A stretch of 64,000 nt of DNA, taken from positions 48,100 through 112,099 of the forward strand of contig JALJEE010000556.1 of NCBI GenBank assembly GCA_023231475.1, written 5' to 3'. Position numbers and translations under genes: made by a program. How positions within the stretch are numbered: the stretch's first letter is position 1; each line of letters opens with the position of its first letter. Shown here in pieces: positions 13,101-25,490 of this stretch. Origin of the DNA: Seison nebaliae (Eukaryota; Rotifera; Pararotatoria; Seisonacea; Seisonidae). Below the pieces are notes generated by a model. That model saw nothing but the letters and a program-made list of their open reading frames with translations. It was not told the DNA's origin and searched no databases.

Positions 13101-15422
13101 CGAATGTAGAAAACATTATCATTTTCTTCATATCTCTTATCTATCTATTCGACTTATCCAACGTGCAGTCTTCACATTCATATAACTATTTCATTTATTT
13201 CTCATTTTACGTATATGAACATGCGGTGCATCGTTTGTACTAAATATTATTAGTCCATAGAACAGATTCGAGAGGATGGCATGCACTCTATTGAAACAAT
13301 GAATATTCGTCGTACACCTCTTTTAATTCCGCTCTGTAATTCTGTATCATACATCGATAAAAATGGTGATTCTCCATCTTCTTCTACTGATGTCACTCCA
13401 ACTGGTGCATTAAGCAAGCAATCGTCATTATTCTTATCTCCATCTTCCCGCCCATTGTCATCATCATCATCATCATTTCCTTACGTGAAATATCAAAGAG
13501 CTCAAGACAATGTTTCATTGATTATCGAAGATTGCATGATTTCAACTTATTATCCAAATCATTCGGTTATGCAACAATTAAATGGAGAAGATTTAGATGA
13601 ATCCCAACAAAATAAGTTTCTTTTTCTCATCCAATTCCTCCCAACTAAATATCAACCAAATTTCTATTGTTCAAACTATTTATATGATTTCCTCTAAATG
13701 TTATCCTATTCCGCCATGCACTTCGTAATGTCGATTTGTTTCATTTCAAATGTACTCTCTCTATCCTTATTTATTCAAGACATAATTTCGTACGCAATTC
13801 CCTAAATGTAAGTTACATTTTATAGTTCCTTCCCGGATCGATAAAACGAATGTTGTGATAATTAGATAATTGTGATTAGTCTTTCTCCAATCTCAATTGA
13901 GAGATTATCAATTATTATTAAACATCTTGTCAACATCAACATCTATTATTGAATTGATTCCACTGATGAATAATAGTTCTGTGTAGTGTAATGCTCGAAA
14001 ATATTAATTTTTGCTATTGTGAATTTTCCTTTTAATTCTTTTGTGCATCATCCTTCTCGTAATGTGTCGTACACAAAGAAATTTTTGTAGAAGAAATTTA
14101 ACTAATTGAAATGTTGGGACAGATTCATCATGTAATTCAAATAACCTTTCCCTTCTTCCTTCATTTCATCTACTGGTTGAAATGGAACATTCACATTATT
14201 CGATGGAGTTAAATAATATAAAAATTATTGTCCTATAAAAATAGTTTTTCAATAGTTTCAATAGATTATTTATCAAACGATTTTCCAACTTTTCTCTTAT
14301 TTTTTCATGTGAATTATTCATAAACTTATTCTTCTCCACATTGAGAAAATAAACGATTTGTGATATCAGACTTCGAAATTCCTTCTAAATTCTATTTGTT
14401 CCTTTTCCCTTTAAAACAAATATATTTCCCAGACGAAATATTCAAAGGAAATTCCATCCTACACCAATTTCCTAAAGAATGAAGCAAGTACCTCTCAATT
14501 GCGACGACCAATAATACATCTTCTCCCTGAAATTCCTGCCTACTCACAACATAAAGCACATGATTTGATTGCAATGAATAATCGGATACCTTCTCTTTCA
14601 ACTGTATCAATATTTACGACGGATTTAATGGCGACAAAATTGAATGAACAACCCCTCCTTTATTCAAATAGTTTGTATTGTTCCTCTTTTTTTTCGATTG
14701 AGCATTTGACGAATATTGCGGAAAGAAAGTGTCCCATTCTCATGAAATTGGACGTAATGCGACAGAGTGGGAGAATTGGTTAAAATAATTATTGAAATGT
14801 TTCAGGCAAATATTATACAATGAGAATGACATTTTTATGTTCCATATTATATTTCGTTCGAATGAACTGAAATTAATCTTATTATGATTAACTTTATCAA
14901 AGAAGTAAACTTATTTTATGTATTAGAAAGTAAAGAAAAAAGAAAAAAAAGTATTCTTCATAAAACGACATTTTCTCCTTCTCTATTACTCATTCTTTAA
15001 TGTTTCAATTAGGTTCGTTAAGAGAAGCACAAAATGACATAACTGGAATCGCATTAACTTTCTCCAGTATACTCATCATATCCATCGTCCTTCTAATACT
15101 ACTTCTCATTCTCATCTGCATCGGTATCGGTGTTTATCGATATCGTTATAATACCAATTCGGGTTCGTATACAATCGAGGATATTGATGATGTTGGACGA
15201 TGCAAATCTGGATTCATACCAACTGAAGCGGCAATGTTAGCACCAACCATATCGGAAATCAATGAACATGTTCTCATGAATAATCACAATATGAATAATG
15301 ATAACAACAACAACAACAATAATAATAATATTGTTCATTGTCATTCAAGTCAACAAGCTGAAGTGAAATTATTGGACAATCCTCATATTCCACTAGCCTT
15401 CCAACGGGAATTTTATGTATAA
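4116..15422 (+). CDS. nrx-1: Neurexin (alpha type): presynaptic LNS/EGF adhesion receptor
   Basis: This is a multi-exon gene for a type I membrane synaptic adhesion protein. A signal-like N-terminus (hydrophobic residues 8-27) leads into a first laminin-G/LNS domain and an EGF module with six Cys (about 4830-4960). Exons from 5423 and 5636 carry LNS2-LNS3, an EGF (about 6810-6920) and LNS4. The next large exon (about 7420-8997) carries LNS5, an EGF (about 8300-8390) and LNS6. Splice phases join 4965 to 5423, 5575 to 5636 and 8997 to 12546, where LLNLAGANDETHS completes LNS6 in a typical neurexin way. A Ser/Thr-rich stalk exon probably lies near 13281-13640. The last exon (about 15011-15422) has the transmembrane helix, a GSYTIED motif like the neurexin cytoplasmic start, a poly-Asn run and a C-terminal REFYV, close to the canonical EYYV PDZ ligand. 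Exons between 12.7 and 15.0 kb are uncertain. Confidence 0.88.
9160..10173 (-). CDS. Ser/Cys-rich protein built of 11-residue tandem repeats (unknown function)
   Basis: This 337-codon ORF lies inside the 8998-12545 neurexin intron on the opposite strand. After about 45 residues it consists of roughly 18 consecutive 11-residue units. The N-terminal half has basic, Cys-containing units of the form xxxSRTxCxLK. The C-terminal half has Cys-free units of the form xPKxIxSPTNx. It ends in a Lys/Arg/Ser-rich patch (KNKRKPTKGIRKSGS) and an acidic tail. No signal peptide or TM segment is visible. The composition resembles basic Ser/Cys-rich structural or sperm chromatin proteins, but that is only a resemblance. 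The long frame and the periodicity at protein level argue that it is coding. I do not recognise a family. Confidence 0.6.
   Translation of the reverse strand: MIKGISNHYCENYNPENNTHFFYNICDGQTSNCLFSGPKHTSNSRCDFQRTCRPKCTTSRTSCKLKRSNSRTCCKPKRSTSRVSCQLKRINSRTCCRLKHSNSQSSCRPECTNSRTSCQLKCTESRTICKSKCSDSQATSKPKCKDFRKIYKSQSSESSSNIEPKAIYSRTSVEPTPNYSSINHQPKPIHSPTNMKPKSIDSPLDNHPKAIYSPTNVQPIIINTPTKFKYQKFKESSATYSPTSKQSPTTYSPISNDSPTTDKLNRMGSPTISKTNCGESPTNSNPIAKNKRKPTKGIRKSGSRKGSSKVNVIFSSHVQVKSDCDEEFKEKIYPHSH
9480..10035 (-). repeat. 33-bp coding tandem repeat array
   Basis: The repeat units of the Ser/Cys-rich ORF have an 11-codon (33-bp) period. They are diverged copies rather than identical ones, which points to an old coding minisatellite maintained in frame. 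Confidence 0.6.
10463..10648 (-). CDS. Small acidic 61-residue protein, unknown
   Basis: An uninterrupted 61-codon frame starts at ATG 10648. The product is acidic, with repeated E/Y/F clusters at both ends (YEEFDEEI near the start and YEEFEQIEV at the C-terminus) and two Cys. It sits between two other minus-strand ORFs in the neurexin intron. The near-symmetrical YEEF motifs make it look like a genuine short linear-motif protein rather than random sequence, but the length is close to the noise limit. I do not recognise it. Confidence 0.4.
   Translation of the reverse strand: MGEYEEFDEEIGGHNPKACPRVVRQDEERPKDLPPLFCTKFEMKTLPPIDAAYEEFEQIEV
10753..11874 (-). CDS. Predicted multi-pass membrane protein with Cys/Arg cluster, unknown
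   Basis: This 373-codon ORF has an N-terminal hydrophobic segment (about residues 2-38). A Cys/Arg-rich patch follows (CRDCCCRRRRCC), of the kind often palmitoylated next to a membrane helix. A second hydrophobic segment lies around residues 92-118, then a long polar Ser/Thr-rich stretch, and a third hydrophobic segment near the C-terminus (about residues 345-368) ends in CKKEKTD. It is nested antisense in the neurexin intron. No known family was recognised. The clear hydrophobic/polar zoning supports a real membrane protein. Short introns within the frame cannot be excluded. Confidence 0.5.
   Translation of the reverse strand: MHKIIIYFLNYSLGYFALIGFISSLYGYSYCLYNFILQVCSPRTECRDCCCRRRRCCSNEQSVRNTVPTPTNERCSESKGTSGKQPDCGPSLFSRIFCKIIAIIFCFIKTIKYVVFLVTCKFGRTLCNFCEEDGGEVVCTMGPSTIMHRSTKSGQNFEGSFNVNNIQANSHNGSSKGRLFHTDQTETANLYSQGDNTASIKDDKPTSIFEKSRSEKFYSDICPPKSPSVQPTIVTKKSSLINSNLRTSQHTSSNITPNTSQYKTSQDALVKKSMAKEDEEVGHLFPETFQTQNTDFGQNTIASHRSHITHSIAQKKASSENEVSASWLAPTLLAGNVEQSYTLVSRLMSYLNVLLTPVLYFTSCLICKKEKTD
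11952..12545. other. Rest of the neurexin intron, nothing recognised
   Basis: No supported coding sequence. The acceptor ..TTTAG at 12541-12545 closes the 3.5-kb intron that begins at 8998. Confidence 0.5.
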
Positions 15423-16029
15423 ACATTTCACGACTAATATTAAAAATGAAATAATATTATATTATTTCTCTTCAACTTCCATCAATCATTCAATTGATCT
15501 CATCGAACAATAAATTTGACTTCTCGTTGGGGACAGATATCGAAAATGTTGACAATACAAAGATGGACAACAAAAAGAAGTTAACAAGAAATGAAGTGAA
15601 ATGAAAGATGAAGAAATTTGATGAAATTTTTTTTATTTAATAAATTGTATAAATAACTCTTTATAATAAGTGAATGAATGAAAGTGAAAAGAAGAAAACA
15701 AAATAGATGAATGTTGATAATTTTAAATCATTTTTTTTTGATTGTTATCGAATAGTCGATGGAGTAGAAGAATGAAGAAGAAATATTTGAAAAGATAAAA
15801 TTGGAGAAATAACAAAAAAAATTTTAATAAATTAAAAGTTTGTGATATTATATAAATATTTTCGTTCTTCAGTTACTACATCTTTGGGCGTTGTGGACGA
15901 TTGAAATATATTTTAAATTCAATATATTAAATCATAGTTAATGATTTCTATTGATTATCAGGATTTCGATAAATGTAATGAGATTGATGAGAAAAATATA
16001 AATATTTTTTATAGAAATCAGAATGGACA

Positions 16030-19000
16030 TTATGCGAATTGTAATGCTGACGATGAAGATGGATGAAGAACCGGCGATGTTATTAAGTTATCATCCATAT
16101 TCAACAAATTATAATTCTGATTTGTTAAATGTGACTGATTACTATTTGTATTATTGTTGTTGTTACTATTATTGTTCGTGTTGATATGTTCGTTTAAGTT
16201 GAATGATCTGATATTGGTGTTTGAATGATTGATTGAATTGAGATTAGGTTTAGTCATGAAACTCTTCTCGTCGATCTCTGGAAGAAGATTATTTCTATAA
16301 AATGTTGATTCGTTCTGAGTATCTAATAGGAAATCATTATCATATTCCATCGATCCATGAGAATATTCGCTTAAGAAGAAATGATTATGTTGATCATTCA
16401 AATATTCGTCGTTCATAAACATATTGAATGATGATTGATCATTACTATTATTATTCATTTCAAATCGATTATTATAATTCTTCATTAAATTATCATTATC
16501 AATAAATGAATTCAATTTATTCGGATCTTCAATCAATCGATTATTATCCGATTTGTAACAATCCGTAAAATTAAAATTATTATGTTGATTAACGACATCC
16601 ACCATATTATGATTCGGTTTGATTACATTCATATTATTTTGGTTCGTGTTGTTAATCGACTGATTACCATAATTGAACGACGGTTGTCGTTGAGGTGAAA
16701 AACTCATATCATAACTTCTCTTCTGACCAGTTGGTGAGATGCTTTCCATATTATCGTGATGTTCTGGTATCTCGACCGGTTTCGCACAATTATCAATATT
16801 TAAGAGATTTGATTGATATTGATTCAAATTCGACTTGTCTTTCATCTGAGATATACTATTTGTCCTTTCTACCACTACGATTGGATTACGCTCTTCTTTC
16901 ATTCCGTTATCCATATGATGATGGTTATTCGTCAAATTACTACTCAAGAATGTTGTTGGTGTTGTTGCAGGTACCACCGTTGTTGTTGTTATTGTTGTTG
17001 ATTTGGATTGTGAATGAATTGGGATTGTGTCCTTTTCCATTTTAATTCCATTCAGATTAAATTGATTATTCATTGTCAAATTATTATTATTATTGTTGTT
17101 GTTGTTGTTATATAATAATTCATTTAAATTATTATTGCCATGAATATTCAAATTAGTTGAGTGTTTATTAGATGGTGTGATTAATGATGGAGAGAAACCA
17201 TAATTATTAATATTATTATCAGGTGAATATTTATCTTTTATTCGATTACCGTAATGATGTTTGTAAACGAGAGACATTGCTTGAGAAGAGCCTGGATAGA
17301 TTGGTGTAAACAACTCACGATGTAATGGAGGAATAATATTATTACACATTTTCATCGTACTCTCCAATGAACTAATAATCTCTAAATATCGATAGGATAA
17401 TCCACGTAAATGAAATAGATCTTGTCTGATTTCATTCGATTCACTTTCACACAATTCATTGAATGTTTGCTGAAGCTTCTCTTGCATCTTACTCACTTGA
17501 CTGGTATTCACTAAATATGGAGCGTCTGTCAGAAGGAAAACATTGTTAATAAATTTTATCGTGATTTTAAAAATTTCAATTCGTTTGAACCTGATTGAAA
17601 CAAGTAAAGACCACACAATAATGACAATTTCCGTTGTCCATTTAAGACACTCGATAGATGGTTTGATATCGTAAGAAAATTGAGAATATCTTCAAAAAAT
17701 TTCCTTTCTTGTTCATCTAAAACATATGAAATAATTTATCAACTTTCTAACATTTTAAACGCCAACTTAATAGTTGTAGTAACAATTTGCTGTTGTTCAT
17801 TAAATCCGCACAAAAATTCTTATCCTGGGAAATGACATATGTCGAATATAAAACTGACACTCCGAAAACACCTTGGAAGAAAAGAAGCAATTCATATTCC
17901 ACACATTCATATTTCGAAACACTAACCGTTTTTCAATAAAGTAATTTGATCTTCTTGAACTAATCGCAGGAAGCCTGGGATCTTTTTAGCGAACTCTATA
18001 ACATTCTGAACGTTTTCGATGAGAACATTCAAAAATAATTTCCACACAATCTGTCGATTCTGAAGGAAAATTCCATTCAATTCGAAAAATTTAGAAAAAA
18101 AACCGTTTGGTTGTTGAATTGGTTGTGATCTTTATTATAATAATTTTTGAAGAATTCTTTCACTAATTTTATTAATTCATCACTCTTCATATATTTATTG
18201 AATGATTCTTCAATCTCATCAATAAACTCTTCTAGAAATGGGAAAACTCATAAAGAATTTTGAATAAATATAATTTTTTTGGAACTTGATTTATTATTCA
18301 TGTTGTTGTCGCTGTTGATATTGTTGTTGTTGTTATTATTCTTGTTATTATTATATTTTTGTTGCATATTTTTATTGTTGTTGTTGTTATTATTAGTTGA
18401 AGTGTTAGAAATGAAAGTTGAAGTATTATTTCTTTTATCTTTCTTCTCTTCTTTAACTTTCTGATAAGTCGGTGAGAATGTTGACACATGAGATTCGGGA
18501 GAATATTCTTCATAGTTTTGAGCATTCGTCAATAATGAATGAGATGATGGTGATTGTTTGTTGAGAGAATATGGATTGGCTGACTTTCGAGTATTCATAA
18601 TTTTTACTTCTTGTCTAATCGCTTCATTCGACGATGGTGAAAGATTTGGTGAACGGTTCGTTTCTGGTGGTGTCAAAATGTTGTTCCTATTATTTTGATA
18701 CGTATTGAAATTTGACATATTGTTCTCTTTCGGTTCTTCTTTGATTTCTATGTCGTTCTGAATACGTTTCCGTTTAGATGGTGATAAAAGAATTTTGTCA
18801 TTCTTCTGTTGATCTTTACTTTCATTCAGTTCGTTTGTTGCAATCGTCAAATTTTCATTTGATTGCATCATTTTTGGTGACAAGTTATTAGATGAGGATG
18901 AAGTTCTCAAACTAGCAACTGATGGTGATGAAGGAGGAATTCGATCATAAAATGAATTTGGAATGGCCATATTATTTGGAATAACGCCACAATAACCGAG

Positions 19001-20065
19001 ATGGCTACCGTTGTTTAACTGATGATAATTATTTCTCGAATTTTGATATTGAATAAAAGGAAGACGTGTTTGAATGTTATGATATGATGAATTTGGAAGA
19101 TTATTTCCATTCTTATTGTTCGTTATTTGTTGATTGGTTGTGGGAAAGACATTGAACCAATTTCTCGGATTTTGAATTAATCCTTCATTATTATTATTAT
19201 TATTGTTATTATTATTATTATTATTCGTAATAGTATTAGTTGGTATTTGTCCCATTTGGTTTTGGTTAGACAAGGAAGCTAACAAATTTGCATGATGTGC
19301 TGCCGCTGCATGGAACGGGGCGGTATTATTGTTCCCATTGTTTGCGATGAAACTTACCGCTGCAGCAGCGGCAGCTTGATGTTGTTGATAAGCTAAAGCC
19401 GTTGCTGCTGCTATTTCCACTGCTCTCTTATTCTCACTAACAACTTTCGCCTTTTGTTTCTTCGACATTCGACCAAATTTAACAGCTAAAATAAAATTGG
19501 ATATATGAACAGTAACTGAATTGTAAACGAATATGTAAATGACTAACCATCTCTAGACATTCCTAAGGCTAAACACTTTTGCAACCTACAATATTGGCAA
19601 CGATTTCTGTTCAATCTATCAATGATACAAGCTTTATTTCTCGAGCAAACATATGTCACATTTGTTGAGTAGCTTCGTCGGAAGAACCCCTAAATGCAAA
19701 AATCATAAAATATTTAAATTAAAAAATCAAAAATTCTTTTATGTAACTTTACATCCTTCACATGTTATCACACCATAATGTACACCAGAACTCTTATCTC
19801 CACAAACTTTGCACGGAATATTTTCCAATTCTGAAATAAAAAGAAATTAATTAGATTGTGTTTTATTGCAACAATATTTTTAATTTTTTTTAATTTTAAT
19901 TTGTTTAGTGTCTTTTCTCAATGATGTTAAAGTGGTTGTTATTGAAAGGAAATTAAGATATTTACTTTGTAGCTCCTCAAAATTAATATTAAGAAAATTG
20001 CAAATCGATTTGTTGCCTTGCATTGGAGTTGGATTGCCTAAAGTTGGTAACTGTCTCATTGCCAT
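16030..20065 (-). CDS. HR3: HR3/ROR-type nuclear receptor (NR1F) with Asn-rich hinge and C-terminal extension
   Basis: Nine hand-joined exons (19966-20065, 19748-19830, 19548-19689, 18286-19485, 18104-18231, 17927-18059, 17767-17871, 17591-17716, 16030-17525) give 3513 nt, 1170 aa, with all phases matching. The DNA-binding domain has [20 protein letters not shown], a P-box for ROR/HR3 receptors, and the second zinc finger ending [17 protein letters not shown]. The T/A-box [11 protein letters not shown] is diagnostic of NR1F. A roughly 400-aa hinge with Ala, Gln and Asn runs follows. The ligand-binding domain is spread over five exons and includes [12 protein letters not shown] and the AF-2 helix PPLHRELF. 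The protein then continues for about 400 residues rich in Asn. In Ecdysozoa HR3 is an ecdysone-responsive regulator of moulting. An antisense poly-Leu frame at the hinge is a shadow. Confidence 0.93.
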
Positions 20066-23000
20066 GATGATGGTGGGGTAATGGAGTTTATGGTATAATC
20101 TGATATTTTTCTTTAACTAATATTTACATGAAATTAAACCAATTGCATATTCATGAAAATGAAATAAAAAGAAGAAGTTCTGTTAGACAAATGACACCAT
20201 GTTCAATATCAGGGTATAAAAGAAAATGAGATCTCTCACTCGAAATATTTTGAAAATGATGAAAACTTATCAAATGATTTCCATAGATAAATTTTTTTTA
20301 TTACCAATAGGAAAAAAGTGAGGGGAAGAAAGAGAGTTTTGAAGAGTAAAATGAATTTCGGGTGAACGAGACACTATGAGACTCACTCACATTTCTGGCA
20401 ACGTGATCCTTCTCGATAAAAGAACTTATCTATACTTGAATATGTTTCTTGTTGCTTTCTCTTCATTATCATTTGTGCGATTTACCAAAAGAGATTCTTT
20501 TTCATTTTATTTATACACATCTCTCATCAATAACGTTGAGAATATGTAGATGATTTGTATAGATACTTATACTAATCGGTGAAAATATGGTATCGGGAGA
20601 ACCAACGTATACCATCGCCCATATGGAGAAAATGGATTTATTTATCTCAATAATATTTCCATCGATATAAATATCGATTCGCAAATGGAAGAATATGTAT
20701 ATTGGAATAAGTAAACGTGTAGGTTGAGGGGGAGATATGAAGACTGAAAGAAACATTGTGTATACAAAGCATAATGTGGTTATTTGTAAAGGTCTTTTTC
20801 TTTCAACCGTCGTCCTCTACGCCCCTCCATTTCCATCCTCTCTCTCTTTTTCTTACACGACTGATATTTCTTATTCTCAGGTGTCGTCGTTATTTCTCCG
20901 TTTACTGACTAGAGACGTGATATGTGACTATGAAAAGAATAATCCTCATGCAAAAAACCGCGAAATACTCAATGCGTCCTTCTATTTGTTTTTAATTATC
21001 ATATGGACGCGGGATAGTCCGTAGTCGACCGTGTAGCTTTCCTCTCTTTCCTATTCACTTCTCAATTAAAATAAATTCTTTTCTTTTACAAATAGACGAA
21101 AAATCCCATTCAAACAATCGACAGATTTAGCAGCCAAATCCACGGACACATCGGAAGGAGAAAAGGATCTACGCTTATTCTTATCTGATCTTCTCATTCA
21201 ACATAATTCCAATGATAACAATGATAAAAATGATAATTAAAGAATAACTAAAAGAACATTGAGAGAAAGAAAAGATTTCATGAAACTAAATATTTCATCT
21301 TAGTCCTTACAAATCCTTAAAAAATAAAGGAATTCTTCTTGTAATTGATGGTCATCCTTTTTCTTCCTGAAAATTATATACGATTCTTCTTTTGGTTTGT
21401 TTACTTAAATGTAGTCATTCTATCCTTCCTATCGATATGGATATGTATCTCGTGAGAATCCGAATACGATATCACAATTTATATACAACATGAAATTTCT
21501 CAAGTTGCCACATGATTAGTTGGGATTCACAAAAAACGTTTCCTTCAACCTCCACTAATACAACTTCATTTTCAGACGATTTCTCAAATAAATTATCCTT
21601 CCAATCGGTTCAAATTTATTCATCTTCGTACTCCTTCCCAGTGTTCAATAAATTTAGATTAAAATTTTTTTGAAAAAACTTCTGAATGACAACGAATTCC
21701 TGAAGATTAACAGATGGAACTGTGTTCGTCTTCTCATAGAAATAAATGAATTTTTCCAATTAAGTAAAATGTGACAGTTTGGAACCATCTTCCCGGAATT
21801 TAGTAGTTAAGGATATTGTTATTAACCTGAAAACATGTTATTCAATTATTCATTTTTTTTCTCGACAGAAAAAAAAATTTTCTTTTCAATTCGCTTCCCG
21901 TCCGTGTTATTGAGAATTGCGTAATGGAATATTTCCGATACTAAATGATAATATTGTACAATATCGATTACCAAATTCAAAGAAAATTAATTTCTAACAA
22001 TATCACCAAAAATACCAAATTAAATTAGGTTGTTAATAATAAAAAATTAAATATTCTCGTGAAAAAATTATTTAAAATTAAAATAAATTTTTTCCCAGTA
22101 TCCCAATGAACATTTTCTATTTGACAAATAATGATAATGAAGTTATAATTCTTATTGTCAATTATGATCGTTGAAAACATTCCTTCAATAAAATGAAAAA
22201 TCGATTAGTTACATTCTTTCCGAATTTCATGTATCGAGTATTATTGTGAACGATATGAGAATTGGTTGAAAATAAATTTTCATAAAAATAATTAATGAGA
22301 AAAAATGGACATTGGTCAATAAAGATTGGAAATAAACTCACGAAAATAAAGAAATGTCTTTCAAAAAATTTTCATCAACATTCTTTTATTTCTTGCGGAT
22401 ACACAATGAATTGAGATTCTTGTCAAAACTGATGTTAAGTGTTAAACTGTCGACAGTGGACATGTTAAAAAGGAAGAAAGTTTATTTGGTGAAGAAAATG
22501 GTGAACGAACATTTCATCAATGTTATAACATCGAAATATTTGAATTTCGTAAGTCGGACATACTATTCGTGAGGGAAAACGACGTCAAAATGACCGAAGA
22601 GATTATCAATTTAAAACGAATAATAAAACTTATAGAAAGAGATTGGCAATGGTGAATGACTGCTACATCTCAAATTTAATTTTCCAATTATTTCTTTTAT
22701 ATAATAATTATGTGCCCGATTCATTCTTTATCTCCACCCTTACATCTGCATACGAAACATCTTCTCTTTAGTAGAGTTCGGATAAATGATGAACATCCTC
22801 ACCGTCAAGATGAAGAAATATAGCGAAGTTTATAATCACACATACACACATACAATATATATGTATATATATACATATATAAACGGACATATACCTCAAT
22901 ACTAACTTAGGAATAGTAGGAAAGAAATAAGAAAAACGACCAGACCAAAACGTTTCTTTGTGGTCAATACTGTAACGCTGACGATGGTAATAAGAATAAG

Positions 23001-24244
23001 AATAATAATGATTATGAAAATGTTGAAAAATATATAATTCGGTATAAAAATAAACGTTCGTATACAATAGTTATATGGTGTGTTATAAAATTTCATTTAT
23101 TTACTTCACTACGAGTTTTATTGGTGAATTTAATAGATTCAACATATACGTCTCAATACGTATAATATGCATCACCGTTATAATAAGACTATGCTGACAA
23201 CGATACTAGAAAGAAAGTTTAATAAGTTTTTTCTTTACCGCACTTCATTTTTCGATTTATTTTGGGAAACGCGTAGTGGTCGATCTCTACACATTCAATG
23301 TAACACTCAATTTCAAGGGAAAAGTACTTGGTAATGAATTATGTGCGAGCCATCGGTCAATGTGATATTAGTGTTTTGTGGGAAATGTGTGAAGTGACTA
23401 GTCCGAATATAGTCATCTTCATATTGATAAGTATACAGATTGAAAACAATTGATGTGAAGGGAAACGTCTTTAGCGATTGATGATTCTTATGATAATGTT
23501 CGACGTCCTTTCATTCTCTCCACGATCCACTGATTATTGTAATCGATGTAATTCTTCAACGATGTTGAGAAGACCAACGAAAACTTTCCTTTGTCAAATA
23601 TAATTGTTTATCAATACCTGCATCTAATTAACATTTTCATACAACATCTTCCAATCTAGTCAGAACATTGCTACTTTCTCACATCTTTCAAACTTAGTTT
23701 TTCATTTAAACTTAAAAAATTCTTTAGGTTGAAGTTGAATTAAATATTGTAATAAATAAAAATTATTCAGAATTTATCATAATTCGAAAATTGTTTTAAA
23801 AAGAAAAATGAATTTAATAAAAAAAAATTAATTAAATTAGAAACATGTTTTAATTTTTTTCTTGTTTTCATTTAATTCAGGGAATTAATTAAATTTTTTT
23901 TAAAATTAAACTGACAAAAACTGTGAAAAACTAAAAATTTTATTAGGAATTTTGAAAATTTTATTAATTTATATGGCAGAAATAAAATGATAGTTCAATT
24001 TATTTATTATCCAGCAAGCAACTTCCAATATGGGCATCTTATCATGTTGTTCGTTTCCAATTTTGATATTTATTATCATTTTATTAAGAGTGATTCAGTG
24101 TCAAATAAATAACTTATTAAATAAGAGACAACATATCGTAAATAAAATGTAAACAAAAAAAAATTCTTTTTTTGTATCAAAAGTAAATATTGAGTCATAA
24201 TATGAAATTCTTTTTTTCAAACTGTATCATCAGTTGGAAGAATC
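20066..24244. other. 4.2-kb non-coding interval upstream of HR3
   Basis: No ORF here looks protein-coding (short, low complexity, no partners). It lies between the divergent HR3 and the four-TM gene, so it probably carries their promoters and any untranslated 5' exons. A CA/TA microsatellite lies at about 22838-22880. Confidence 0.5.
22838..22882. repeat. (CA)n/(TA)n microsatellite
   Basis: An alternating purine-pyrimidine tract: CACATACACACATACA followed by TATATATGTATATATATACATATAT-type repeats. Confidence 0.8.
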
Positions 24245-25292
24245 ATGACTGATCTTTCAAAAAACCAGTATTATGCGCCTCAAATTCCGCAAATTTGTAC
24301 AGCCTTATCAAGAAATGTTTTAGACGCAGAAAGTCAACGAACAAAGGATGACGATAGAGAAACATCATATTATCACTCAGTTGATGAGAATCGTAGAGAA
24401 CTGCCAAAAACTAGAATGAACAATTCTGGTTTTTGGGGAGATCGTCATTATCGTCGAGGTTCAGATTTTTTGATGAATAGTCCAAATTAGAATATTTTCT
24501 TAAAGGTACTCATGTTGTTTTGATTGGTGTCATCATGTTCGTTTTGGCAATTGTGCTCGTTGGAGTATTTTTTGCTCAATGGTGGAGTAACGAGATAAAT
24601 ATTCCATTTCAAGTTTTATCGATAACTCTCCTAGTTATAAGTATCGTATTGATATTGGGTGGATTATTAGCAAATTGGATAGTTAACGATTATCCGAATT
24701 ATTATTATTTTTGGGGTGAACCGCCTAGTGGTTGGCGACCAACATCATATCTCATTATTATATCCTTTATCATGATTGGTATTGGAGGATTGTTGGCTGG
24801 AAATGGATGGGCATTTTGGTGGAGTCTTCATCAATATCAATTATCTGCTCGTCGAATTAATGTTCCTTTGCAAGGTGCATCTATCATCATTTTCATTGTA
24901 TTCGGAATCACTTTAGTTGTATGTATCGCAATAAATTTATGGAAATGTCGTCTTGCTGTCGATAGGAAATACAGAATAAAATATATGACGGACCAAATGA
25001 AAAAGAAGCGTAAGAAGATACGAACAGATGAGAGACGTGAACGTCGAAAACAACGAACAAAATTCTTAGAAAGCGATAATGAGAATGAAGTGAATAAAGG
25101 TTAATTATTATAGAATTAAACTTCATTTTAATCTTGTATATTTCCATCATTTCAGAAGCATTTTATTCAACTTACCAAATGAACAATTCTCGCTATTTCA
25201 CAGCAAGTACTCATGGAAATGTTGCAACTAGCATCGAACCATTAGGAGCTACAATGAAACAATCATCACCTTGTTTGGAAACAGATGTTTAG
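24245..25292 (+). CDS. Four-transmembrane protein, unknown family
   Basis: Three exons (24245-24458, 24506-25099, 25156-25292) with introns of 47 and 56 nt give 945 nt, 314 aa, in matching phases. A polar N-terminus of about 70 residues precedes four hydrophobic helices: about VVLIGVIMFVLAIVLVGVF, a second ending ILGGLLANWIV, a third SYLIIISFIMIGIGGLLAG, and a fourth IIIFIVFGITLVVCIAI. The loop between helices 2 and 3 is aromatic (YYYFWGEPPSGW), and the loop between 3 and 4 contains WAFWWSLHQYQ. The cytosolic tail is strongly basic (KKKRKKIRTDERRERRKQR) and then polar. The topology resembles small tetraspan families (claudin, tetraspanin, TMEM), but no Cys motif of those families is evident. 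Upstream of ATG 24245 the sequence is non-coding. Confidence 0.7.
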
Positions 25293-25490
25293 CATTGAAA
25301 GAAATTTTTGTATAATTAACAGAACAAATATCTGAATATTAAAAAATTAACATAAAAACTTCATATTAATCTCTATGAATAGATTGAACTTAAAAAATTT
25401 TTCTTTTCACATCCAGAATGAATTTCATTTCATTTCAGTTCAACCAATTACAATTTTTAAAAAAAGATACCTTAAGCTTTCGAAGACTCT

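Noticed and set aside
18279-18464. Poly-Leu plus-strand ORF
   Set aside because: Antisense of the Asn-rich HR3 hinge (AAT runs read as TTA/TTG/CTG on the other strand).
20737-21024. 95-codon ORF upstream of HR3
   Set aside because: No recognisable features, low-complexity T-rich, and no splice partner found.
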